A stretch of 18,760 bases of DNA, from NCBI GenBank assembly GCA_029784825.1, contig JAFMAU010000034.1, forward strand, positions 1 through 18,760, read 5' to 3'. This DNA is from Nitrososphaerota archaeon. GTDB taxonomy: Archaea > Thermoproteota > Nitrososphaeria > Nitrososphaerales > UBA183. Below the pieces are notes generated by a model. The model searched no databases. It worked only from the letters and a program-made list of their open reading frames with translations, and had not been told where the DNA came from. Positions 1-6,292 of the stretch are shown here, piece by piece. The position numbers and the translations under genes were made by a program. How positions within the stretch are numbered: the stretch's first letter is position 1; each line of letters opens with the position of its first letter.

Positions 1-451
1 ACCCCTTGACCTTTGGAATTACCGGCTGGGACCCGATGCAAAGGAAAATCATCTTCGAGGATATCGTCTCCCCAGATATCTTCAGCGTGTAGGGGGCCAC
101 AAACTCCGCTGAATCATGATAGTAATCTATGTTCTCGGAATCGGCAAGGCCGTTCCTGATTGAGTCGATGTCTGCGTCGATGAGCTTCCGCATCCTGGCC
201 ATTATCTTCGAGAAGTTCGCTTTCTTCAGTTCCACATCCAAGCCGAGCTCCCCCGCCTCTTCAATGGTCCTCACAAGTTCTGCCGGGTAAAGAAGGATCT
301 TCGAGGGGATGCACCCTCTGGTCAGACAGATTCCTCCGGGTTCGTCCTTGTCGATGACCGCGACCTTCATCCTTGGATTCTGCTGCAACATCGGGTCGAC
401 GAGGTTCATGGCCGAACCGGAACCGATTACTATCAAATCATAGTTCTTCAT
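1..451 (-). CDS. Dihydrolipoamide dehydrogenase-like FAD/NAD(P) disulfide oxidoreductase, 5' part
   Basis: This is the first 150 codons of a class I pyridine-nucleotide disulfide oxidoreductase; the rest lies beyond the left edge. The translation opens MKNYDLIVIGSGSA, the FAD-binding beta-strand with a GxGxx(A) turn, and residues about 39-51 read GGICLTRGCIPSK, the redox-active CxxxxC disulfide motif of dihydrolipoamide dehydrogenase, mercuric reductase and glutathione reductase relatives. Such enzymes are cytoplasmic flavoproteins that pass electrons between NAD(P)H and a disulfide substrate. The substrate cannot be told because the NAD-binding and C-terminal interface domains, including the catalytic His-Glu pair, are missing. 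The ATG at 451-449 is the natural start, just before the FAD motif. A weak TATA-like sequence lies 26 bases upstream and a GGAGG stands 11 bases upstream, so either leaderless or SD-led initiation is possible. The family is secure; the exact enzyme is not. Confidence 0.85.
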   Translation of the reverse strand, partial: MKNYDLIVIGSGSAMNLVDPMLQQNPRMKVAVIDKDEPGGICLTRGCIPSKILLYPAELVRTIEEAGELGLDVELKKANFSKIMARMRKLIDADIDSIRNGLADSENIDYYHDSAEFVAPYTLKISGETISSKMIFLCIGSQPVIPKVKG

Positions 452-473
452 GGGCAGCAAGTCCTCCCAGCGC

Positions 474-480
474 TAGATAA
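474..480 (-). promoter_or_regulatory. TATA-like box before the disulfide oxidoreductase gene
   Basis: On the minus strand the sequence TTATCTA is centred 26 bases before the ATG at 451, the spacing expected for an archaeal TATA box driving a leaderless transcript. The match is weak. Confidence 0.35.
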
Positions 481-484
481 GTAG

Positions 485-789
485 GCCTGCCTGATGGGCC
501 TTCGAATAACGGTGGCCCTGACTTGAGCTGACGTGTGCTAGTTCGGTGTCCCGCGAAAGGCTAGGAGACGACTGCCACGGAACTATCTGCCCCAGTCGAC
601 TACCATGCTCAAGGTATCAAAGCAGCCCGACTAACAGACTCGCCCCAGGCCGCCAACGATTGCACTGGCGAGAACTCGGCGCGACCAGTGCCTTGCAGAC
701 CTGGGTGCAGTAGAGGTCAGCGCGACGGGCAGGCTACGATGCGGAATGTGGGTTGTTATCTTCCTCCACTCGCCTGGTATGCCACGGGC
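485..789. other. Non-coding stretch with possible RNA structure
   Basis: No convincing reading frame lies here on either strand. There is a strong inverted repeat: GCACTGG at 662-668 pairs with CCAGTGC at 685-691, and this hairpin is enclosed by CCCAGG (644-649) and CCTGGG (700-705). A second small hairpin is possible between GGGCC (496-500) and GGCCC (514-518), and CAGGC (730-734) can pair with GCCTG (772-776). Nested helices of this type suggest a structured RNA, but I did not find the conserved motifs of RNase P RNA or SRP RNA. It could also be decayed DNA. No function is assigned. Confidence 0.35.
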
Positions 790-816
790 TAGGCTCTTTT
801 TACCAAACGGAGCCTA
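790..816. repeat. Seven-base-pair hairpin just 3' of tRNA-Glu
   Basis: TAGGCTC (790-796) and GAGCCTA (810-816) form a perfect 7-bp stem around a 13-base loop. On the minus strand it begins four bases after the discriminator base of tRNA-Glu, so it may act in 3' processing or termination of that tRNA. On the plus strand the loop starts with five T residues (797-801), which could instead end a plus-strand transcript. The pairing is visible; the role is inference. Confidence 0.45.
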
Positions 817-820
817 AAGC

Positions 821-930
821 TGCCCCGGCCGGGATTCGAACCCGGGTCGCCGACTCGAAAGGCCGGCATACTCTCGATACTTGGGTTTGACCGGGCTTTA
901 CGCCCCCCAGGGGCTCTATACTACCGGGGC
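821..930 (-). tRNA. tRNA-Glu (UUC), with extra (intron) sequence in the D arm
   Basis: On the minus strand the acceptor stem GCCCCGG pairs with CCGGGGC, followed by discriminator A; CCA is not encoded. The T arm is CCGGG-TTCGAAT-CCCGG. The anticodon arm is CCGGC-CTTTCGA-GTCGG, giving anticodon UUC and tRNA-Glu. The D stem is GTAT/GTAT, but 46 bases lie between its strands where about 11 are expected. AGCCCGGTCAA is a good archaeal tRNA-Glu D loop, which leaves about 20 bases before it (including a GCCCC/GGGGC hairpin) and about 15 after it as likely introns. Removing 35 bases gives a normal 75-base tRNA. The boundaries of the two inserts are not certain. The anticodon loop itself has no intron. 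Confidence 0.88.
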
Positions 931-968
931 TGAGGAGGGCCACTGGAGTCCGCAATTAGAGCTTTCTG

Positions 969-1673
969 CTATTCAGGAGAGAAGCAGCACCAGTCACCGA
1001 GCTCGCGGAACAGGCTGAGCCACTCTCTGGGCGAAGGCATGGACAGGCCGCGGAGTCTCAGCAGGCCGTCTCTGTTCAGGTATGAGTTGCGAGGTGCATC
1101 GCTCCCGACCACCCGGAGCGTCTCGGCAGCCTCTGCACAGTCTACTTCGGATTCATAGTAGAGCGTCCCGCCCCTGACCCTGACTTTGGAATTGTCGGTG
1201 GGGAAGTCGGTCAAAATCTCGCAGGTGTCTGCCCTCTTGAGGAGGAACGCTGCGACTGCGTGTTCGTCGGGGGCGAGACCGCAGCCGCCCGACACCCGCA
1301 GCTCGTCCCAGTGCGAGTAGGATTCGATCCTTGTCGAGATGCGGACCGTGGTCCTCGAACCTCGCGGGCCGAATTTGAAATACATCGACGCCAGTGATGT
1401 TGATGATACCACTTCTTTCGGCATGTTCAGGATTTCAGGAACCGCCGGCAGGACGGCATCCGCGGGATCGAAGGCCGCCCAGCAGATCCCCGATGGGTCG
1501 ATATGGAGTGAACCCCCCTTTGACTTCGCCACAAGCGCCCTGTCGAATCTGGCAGCGAAGCCGTGGCGCACCAGCCTCTCTTCGAGCAGCGCCATCTGGC
1601 CTTGAGTCATCTTGGGAAGAAGTATGTAGAACCTTCTTCCAAGCTCGAGCTCGTGGACTCTGAAAGGGAGCAA
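969..1673 (-). CDS. Uncharacterised 234-residue protein
   Basis: I do not recognise this protein. It has no signal peptide or membrane segment and looks like a soluble mixed alpha/beta protein of charged and hydrophobic stretches. It contains four cysteines: near residue 63, in a GGCG turn near 129, and a pair in the ending GDWCCFSPE. The assigned start is TTG at 1673-1671 (MLPFRVHELELG). It is supported by a TATA-like TATATAAT lying 23-30 bases upstream, the spacing of a leaderless archaeal transcript, and no ATG or GTG lies near it. The gene stands alone between tRNA-Glu and the divergent prenyl synthase gene, and shares the promoter region with the latter. Coding is supported by its length, sensible amino-acid composition and lack of a better frame opposite it. 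Function is unknown. Confidence 0.7.
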   Translation of the reverse strand: MLPFRVHELELGRRFYILLPKMTQGQMALLEERLVRHGFAARFDRALVAKSKGGSLHIDPSGICWAAFDPADAVLPAVPEILNMPKEVVSSTSLASMYFKFGPRGSRTTVRISTRIESYSHWDELRVSGGCGLAPDEHAVAAFLLKRADTCEILTDFPTDNSKVRVRGGTLYYESEVDCAEAAETLRVVGSDAPRNSYLNRDGLLRLRGLSMPSPREWLSLFRELGDWCCFSPE

Positions 1674-1694
1674 GGACGCTTCGTTTAGGGCAAC

Positions 1695-1705
1695 GTATTA
1701 TATAC
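1695..1705. promoter_or_regulatory. Shared, nearly symmetric TATA element between two divergent genes
   Basis: The sequence GTATTATATAC reads as an AT-rich TATA-like element on both strands and is nearly palindromic. On the minus strand it lies 23-30 bases before the TTG at 1673. On the plus strand it lies about 37 bases before the GTG at 1738, leaving a leader of roughly ten bases. One TBP site may therefore serve both directions. Confidence 0.5.
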
Positions 1706-1737
1706 GAACCTAATTCGTTGAGACCCAGTGGTCTGAA

Positions 1738-2595
1738 GTGGGCGACGACAGGGCAGTGTCCCTAGAAGCGCTTGAAGCGCGGATGAAATCCCACACTGTC
1801 AGGGTGAACTCCGCCCTTGCGAAGGAGCTCAAGCTCTACGCCCATTCCAGGTTCCACGACCCGCTGGTATACGCCATCGAAGGGGGGAAACGAGTGAGGC
1901 CGGTCATGCTCATGCTCTCGGCTGAAGCTTTAGGGTGTAAGGACGACTCCGTCCTGGGCGCCGCGGTCGCGGTCGAGCTCCTGCACACGGAATCCATCAT
2001 ACACGACGATGTCATCGACGAGGAGAAGGTCAGGAGGTCGAAGCTTCCCTTCCACGTAAAGTACGGCTACAGCGCCTCGCTCTTGAGCGCTGACTTCGTC
2101 TTCGCAATGATACTGGCGATCGCAGCCCGCTACGATGACCGGAGGATAGCGGAGGAAGTCAGCAACGCGGCACTGCAGATGTCTGAGGGGGAGTACTCAG
2201 AGCTCACCATTGACCCCCAGATCTACAAGCTGACCTGGGACGAGTACATCAGGATTATCACTGAAAAGACGGCCTCGCTTTTCGAGACTTCAGCGAAGCT
2301 CGGAGCGCTCATCGGTGGTGGGGCCGACAAGGAAGTGGATGCGCTTGCCAAATACGGCAGGTGCATAGGGGTCGCCTACCAGCTGAAGGACGACCTGCTC
2401 GACTGGAGGTCCAAGGACAGGGTCTCAGTCGGCCTGCTAAAATCGTACAGCGAGAGCGAGGTGGTCGGCAAGATGGCCGCGCAGGCCCAGTCATTCGCCG
2501 AGGAAGCGAAGCTCCAGCTGATGCACCTGCCGAGGAATGAGGCGACCATGCTGCTAGAGGACCTTTCGGACTTCTCGGTGCTCAGACAGTATTAG
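1738..2595 (+). CDS. idsA: Short trans-polyprenyl diphosphate synthase (geranylgeranyl-PP synthase type)
   Basis: This all-alpha cytoplasmic enzyme condenses isopentenyl-PP with allylic diphosphates to make the C20 or longer precursor of archaeal membrane lipids. Visible motifs are GGKRVRP (residues 49-55, diphosphate binding), the first Asp-rich motif DDVID at 90-94 followed by RR at 99-100, a Gln-Met-xx-Gly-Glu segment near 147-152, Lys-Thr near 177-178 and the second Asp-rich motif DDLLD at 218-222. The chain is 285 residues, against about 320-350 for the family. The missing part is after DDLLD: the usual GKPxGxD...GKxT segment and the helices that follow it are absent, and the C-terminal helix follows almost at once. 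Whether it is still active, or has a changed product length, cannot be told. The start is GTG at 1738, placed by the TATA element upstream. The gene converges on atpK with a 24-base gap. Confidence 0.88.
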   Translation: MGDDRAVSLEALEARMKSHTVRVNSALAKELKLYAHSRFHDPLVYAIEGGKRVRPVMLMLSAEALGCKDDSVLGAAVAVELLHTESIIHDDVIDEEKVRRSKLPFHVKYGYSASLLSADFVFAMILAIAARYDDRRIAEEVSNAALQMSEGEYSELTIDPQIYKLTWDEYIRIITEKTASLFETSAKLGALIGGGADKEVDALAKYGRCIGVAYQLKDDLLDWRSKDRVSVGLLKSYSESEVVGKMAAQAQSFAEEAKLQLMHLPRNEATMLLEDLSDFSVLRQY

Positions 2596-2619
2596 CGATC
2601 GGAGGGATTCCGGGCCCGT

Positions 2620-2943
2620 CTATCCGGACGAACCAAGGATCACGAAGGCTATCACGAAGCCGTAGATTGCGATCGCTTCCGCGAGCACCACGAAGATCAG
2701 CGCGCTGGTCCTGACCTCCGCCTTCTCCGTCACTGCGGCGATTGCAGCCGAGCCGGATGTCCCGACCCCGAGGCCCGCGCCAAGGGCAGCAAGCCCGAAG
2801 GCGATCGCAGCTCCGAGGAACTTGTCGCCGCTCGAAGACGAGACAGTTGAGGTCGTCGTCTGCGCAGCAGCCGGCGCCGAAAGGGCCGCAACGAGGAACA
2901 TCAGTGCAGTCGCCATGAACAGGCCGGAGAGAACCTTTCGCAT
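2620..2943 (-). CDS. atpK: A-type ATP synthase proteolipid subunit K (c ring)
   Basis: This 107-residue protein forms the membrane rotor ring that carries protons (or sodium) through the A-type ATP synthase. After an N-terminal signal-like segment (residues 1-28, hydrophobic and ending APAAAQ, a plausible signal peptidase site) and a Ser/Thr-rich linker, it has two membrane helices. Helix 1, about residues 41-66, is Gly/Ala rich with the GAGLGVGTSGSA packing pattern. Helix 2, about 80-104, holds the ion-binding glutamate E89 in LAEAIAIYGF. A cleaved leader is also present in the Sulfolobus proteolipid, so the extended form is normal for this kind of archaeon. The ATG at 2943 was chosen over longer in-frame openings because a TATA box lies about 35 bases upstream and the leader starts here. 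It follows atpC on the same strand but has its own promoter, which would suit a subunit needed in high copy. Confidence 0.93.
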   Translation of the reverse strand: MRKVLSGLFMATALMFLVAALSAPAAAQTTTSTVSSSSGDKFLGAAIAFGLAALGAGLGVGTSGSAAIAAVTEKAEVRTSALIFVVLAEAIAIYGFVIAFVILGSSG

Positions 2944-2974
2944 GATTTTGTAAAACAGCCGCGCCCGTATGCCG

Positions 2975-2981
2975 TTTATAA
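2975..2981 (-). promoter_or_regulatory. TATA box of atpK
   Basis: The minus strand carries CTTATAAACG, a strong TATA-like match, in the gap between atpC and atpK. It predicts initiation near 2953, about ten bases before the atpK ATG. Confidence 0.6.
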
Positions 2982-3014
2982 GTATTGATTGGGCGGAAGA
3001 GAATCTGGCTCGCT

Positions 3015-4067
3015 TCAGGTCCTGAGTTTCGAGGCGACTCTCTTCGGCTCTATCCCGGCCTCGACCCCCAGAGCTATGGCCGCCAGGTTGCTCACCTCGA
3101 ACTCCATCAGCTTGACCAGCGCGAGCATGGTGCCTGGGCTCAGGCCCTGCCATACGAACGCAAGGGTCGCGGTCTCTTTGGACCTTTGCGCGAACCTGTC
3201 CTCCGTGAGGTCGATGAGGTCCTCGTCGCTTTGAGCCCCCTGGAGTTCGAAGTGATAGGCAGAGTCGAACAGTTTGATGGCTTCGCCGACGGAGTCGGAG
3301 CGCGCCATGCTGCTGAGAACCGACGACGGCACGCGCCCGCCGGGGGATATGACGAGCTCTTGGGTCTCGGACTCGGATAGGCCCCAGAGCTTGGACCTCA
3401 GGACGGCGAGAATGTTGTACGCGTCGAGGTCGAGCGAGACCATCTCCTCGACGCCGTTCACGTTCGGCGGTCTCGAGGAATAAATCTTCGAGTTGGTGGA
3501 ATATTCCTTCGCAATGGCAGCGAGCACTGCGTGGTCGATATAGACGTCGAAGAACCTGACTTCTTGCTTCGAGGAGTATCTGGCAAGCGCCTTTTCCATG
3601 TCCGCGTGGAACATGGTTCCTGAGAGCATGGAAACCGCCTCGTTGACGTCCTTCGCAGACATGACCCTAACGATCAGGTCCCTCCTCCCGACCAGCTCCT
3701 CGGCCCTCATGCTGAGGTACTCCACGGTCTCCTCGTAGGGCCTGCCCAGGGCCCTCGCTTTCAAGACGACCTTCAGGTCCCAGGCGATGTCCTTGAGATA
3801 GTAGAGCTCGAATATCCCGTACTTGCGCGCGCTCTGCGCTATCGTGTGGTGGACCGTGGCCAGCCTCTCCCTTAGTGCGAGCTCCAAGTGCCTCGCGTCG
3901 AAGGGCGGGGACAGCTTGGTGACGGCCTCGGCGTACGATGTGGACTTCAGCCTGTTGACCAGCTCGTCAAGCGAAGCCGCCTCGGAGAGCTTTTGGACGG
4001 TGGCAGAGTCGAGGAGCGAGCCTCTCAGCGCGAAGGCCTTGGTTCCGATGTACGTCTTGCTGGACAA
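3015..4067 (-). CDS. atpC: A-type ATP synthase subunit C (central-stalk funnel)
   Basis: This is a 350-residue member of the V/A-ATPase subunit C (d/AC39) family, the funnel-shaped protein that joins the central rotor shaft to the proteolipid ring. It has the usual features of the family: an all-helical, soluble sequence in three repeated units, a Tyr/Gly start (KTYIGTKAFALRG), the internal segment with LYYLKDIAWDLKVVLKARA, and the ending EFEVSNLAAIALGVEAGI, which resembles the LRxIxxxKxxG end of other C subunits. The start is TTG at 4067, because an in-frame TGA immediately precedes it and no Met codon occurs until well inside the domain. A TATA box lies about 40 bases upstream. It is transcribed divergently from atpI. 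The other soluble stalk and catalytic subunits (A, B, D, E, F, H) are not in the window. Confidence 0.9.
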   Translation of the reverse strand: MSSKTYIGTKAFALRGSLLDSATVQKLSEAASLDELVNRLKSTSYAEAVTKLSPPFDARHLELALRERLATVHHTIAQSARKYGIFELYYLKDIAWDLKVVLKARALGRPYEETVEYLSMRAEELVGRRDLIVRVMSAKDVNEAVSMLSGTMFHADMEKALARYSSKQEVRFFDVYIDHAVLAAIAKEYSTNSKIYSSRPPNVNGVEEMVSLDLDAYNILAVLRSKLWGLSESETQELVISPGGRVPSSVLSSMARSDSVGEAIKLFDSAYHFELQGAQSDEDLIDLTEDRFAQRSKETATLAFVWQGLSPGTMLALVKLMEFEVSNLAAIALGVEAGIEPKRVASKLRT

Positions 4068-4102
4068 TCAGAAGGCCTCTGAACTTGGCCGAGCCTCGAC
4101 CG

Positions 4103-4110
4103 CTTATAAT
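4103..4110 (-). promoter_or_regulatory. TATA box of atpC
   Basis: The minus strand reads AATTATAAGC here, a good TATA match about 40 bases before the TTG start, giving a short leader. It lies in the 182-base divergent spacer between atpC and atpI. Confidence 0.55.
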
Positions 4111-4202
4111 TACTGCGCTGCGGCTCAGGGTGGAGGAGATCCTAAAGCGGCAGCGTTCCGGACTTCCAGAGGAACACGGCCGCGGAGGACGCGGCCCCAG
4201 CA

Positions 4203-4211
4203 CGCTTAATA
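4203..4211 (+). promoter_or_regulatory. TATA-like box of atpI
   Basis: The plus strand reads GCTTAATAA about 40 bases before the atpI ATG at 4250. It predicts a leader of roughly 15-20 bases with no Shine-Dalgarno sequence. Confidence 0.45.
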
Positions 4212-4249
4212 ACGGAAAACCTTCGCGGCTGAAAAAGCGAGCATAGAAT

Positions 4250-6292
4250 ATGGGAGTCGCGCGCCTCTTGAAGGTGACGATCATCTCGCCCCGGAGCGAG
4301 TACGGGGAGGTTGCGAAGGCGCTGGCAAAGTTCGAGGACTTCCATCCGGCGGAGAACACAGCGGAAAGTTTCGATCCGGGCGTCCAAGAGTTGACGGTGA
4401 AGGCGGTCAGGCTATTCTCTCAGGCGGACCAGGCCGCAAAGGACCTGGGGCTGAAGCTGATGCCAGGCCAGATGGACATGGTCTTCGGCGGGGTCAAGGT
4501 CCCCAGGAGCGACTTCGAGGCCTCTACATGGGAGGACCTTCTGGACAAGGCGGACGCGCAGCTTTCGCCCATCGCGGCAGAGACATCCAGGCTGAAGGCG
4601 GCGCTGCAGAAGGCGATGAAGGACGAGGCGGACACCGAAGCCCTCACGGAGGCCCTGCAGGCGGTGTCAGGGTTCTCGTCTGACCTCACGGGCATTTCAG
4701 ACCTCTCGCTCTTCAGGGCCGTGGTGTCGACCGTCGACTTGGAGAAGCTGGAGGAGTTCAAGAACTCCCTCCCAGGCGCGATCCTCCTCTCCCAGCCTGT
4801 GTCAAAGGAGCGTGCCCTTGTGCTCGTCGCGGTCGAGGCGGCGGACGAAACCAAGCTCGACAAGGCGATGAAGCTGTTGGAGCTGAAGCCGCTGGGCATA
4901 CCCTCGGACTTCCCCCAGAACCCAGCCGGTGCATATCGGAAGGCTGCCGCCCAGCACGATGCCGCCGTGGCCGAAAGGGAAAAGCTGGAGGGGCAGATCG
5001 CGGAAGCAAAGGAGAGATACGCCACCCCCCTGCTCGCTGTGAGGGAGCTCACGGAGGCAGCGCGGAGCCTCCTCGACGAAGCCCGCGTCTCGGGCGGGAT
5101 GAACAGGATGGCCATGTTTTCAGGCTACGTCCCGGCGAAGAGAGGCGCCGAGATGAAGGAGGCTTTCGACAGGTGGATCGTGCACACGGAAGAGCTGGAC
5201 GAGCCTGGAGAGCACACACCCACCCTCATGGAGAACAGCCGCTGGGAGAGCGTGTTCAGGCCGATAACCCTGGAGCAGGGGACGCCGGGCCGGGCGGAGG
5301 TGGACCCGACCCCCATAGTGTCCTACGTGTTCCCCGCTTTCTTCGGCATGATGTTCGGGGACGTCGGCCACGGACTGCTCCTCAGCCTCTTCATGCTCTT
5401 CGTAAGGCAGAGGTCGACGGGGAGCACGAGGCGCTGGGCCAACATATTCCTCGTGGCAGGGATCTCTGCGACCCTCTTCGGGGTCCTCTTCGGCGAATTC
5501 TTCGAGCTTTCGCTGTACAGCTTCGTCCCCATCCCCGCTGCCGTCGAGATAATCCACAGGGTGGCAGGGTCCCCTGACACCTTCTACTTCTCAGGGACCT
5601 GGTCGGGGGTGGACCTGGTCCTAATCGTCAGCGTCCTAATCGGCGTAGGCCACCTCACCACCGCTCTCGCGCTCGACGTCTACGAGTCGGTCAAGGAGCA
5701 CAACCGCATAGAGCTCTTCCTCGAGAGGGTCCCGGCCCTGACGATGTACGTTTCCGGGGTGGGGTACGGCCTCTCGTTCATCGGGGCGGGCTACACTTTC
5801 AACGTGCTGACCAGCTCTGCTCCCAACCCTCTCCTTGCGATACCGAACAACGTACTCGGAGCCGTCTCTCTGGCGGTGCTCATCCCTTCGATGGTAGTCC
5901 TCTTCGCCGGGAAGGGGGTCGCCATAGCCATGGGGAAGCTGAAGGAAGGGTCCGTAGCAGGGGCGCTGTCGAACGGAGGCCTCGAGGTGTTCGAGAGGAT
6001 ATCACAGTTCCTGTCCAACACCATAAGCTACATCAGGCTGGGAGTGATGCTCCTCGTCCACGCGGCGCTGTTGCTCGTGGTCAACATGAAGATGCCCCTG
6101 TCCGACCCGGTCAACATAGTCCCCTGGGTCATCTTCAACCTCCTCATCCTGGCCTTTGAGGCGCTCATAGTCTACATCCAAGACCTGAGGTTGCACCTCT
6201 ACGAGTTCTTCACAAAGTTCTATCCCGGGAGCGGCGTCCCGTTCAGGAAGATATTCCCTGACAGAGCCAGGGTCAAGATAAACTGGACCTAG
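4250..6292 (+). CDS. atpI: A-type ATP synthase membrane stator subunit I (a)
   Basis: This 680-residue protein matches the V/A-ATPase 116-kDa subunit family, whose membrane half forms the two ion half-channels next to the K ring. Residues 1 to about 350 are the cytosolic stator arm, rich in Lys/Glu helices likely to form coiled coils (for example around 235-290). The membrane domain starts near P353 with PTPIVSYVFP, followed by the family signature MMFGDVGHGL at 367-376. Further hydrophobic helices lead to SNTISYIRLGVM, where R596 is the essential arginine facing the proteolipid glutamate. The C-terminal helix ends with the typical RLHLYEFFTKFYPGSG motif. The ATG at 4250 is well placed behind a TATA-like box. 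The gene runs alone on the plus strand, divergent from atpC, and its TAG stop overlaps the nuoN stop. Confidence 0.95.
   Translation: MGVARLLKVTIISPRSEYGEVAKALAKFEDFHPAENTAESFDPGVQELTVKAVRLFSQADQAAKDLGLKLMPGQMDMVFGGVKVPRSDFEASTWEDLLDKADAQLSPIAAETSRLKAALQKAMKDEADTEALTEALQAVSGFSSDLTGISDLSLFRAVVSTVDLEKLEEFKNSLPGAILLSQPVSKERALVLVAVEAADETKLDKAMKLLELKPLGIPSDFPQNPAGAYRKAAAQHDAAVAEREKLEGQIAEAKERYATPLLAVRELTEAARSLLDEARVSGGMNRMAMFSGYVPAKRGAEMKEAFDRWIVHTEELDEPGEHTPTLMENSRWESVFRPITLEQGTPGRAEVDPTPIVSYVFPAFFGMMFGDVGHGLLLSLFMLFVRQRSTGSTRRWANIFLVAGISATLFGVLFGEFFELSLYSFVPIPAAVEIIHRVAGSPDTFYFSGTWSGVDLVLIVSVLIGVGHLTTALALDVYESVKEHNRIELFLERVPALTMYVSGVGYGLSFIGAGYTFNVLTSSAPNPLLAIPNNVLGAVSLAVLIPSMVVLFAGKGVAIAMGKLKEGSVAGALSNGGLEVFERISQFLSNTISYIRLGVMLLVHAALLLVVNMKMPLSDPVNIVPWVIFNLLILAFEALIVYIQDLRLHLYEFFTKFYPGSGVPFRKIFPDRARVKINWT

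Noticed and set aside
485..801. SRP RNA or RNase P RNA gene on the plus strand
   Set aside because: Length and the T-run would suit, but the conserved SRP helix 8 loop and the RNase P core motifs could not be found on either strand.
797..801. T5 run as a transcription terminator
   Set aside because: It lies in the loop of a hairpin, no gene on the plus strand is known upstream, and the run is short; kept only as a possibility in the hairpin entry.
2620..3153. A longer atpK beginning at 3153
   Set aside because: The additional part overlaps the end of atpC and lies upstream of the atpK TATA box; the ATG at 2943 starts the signal-like leader.
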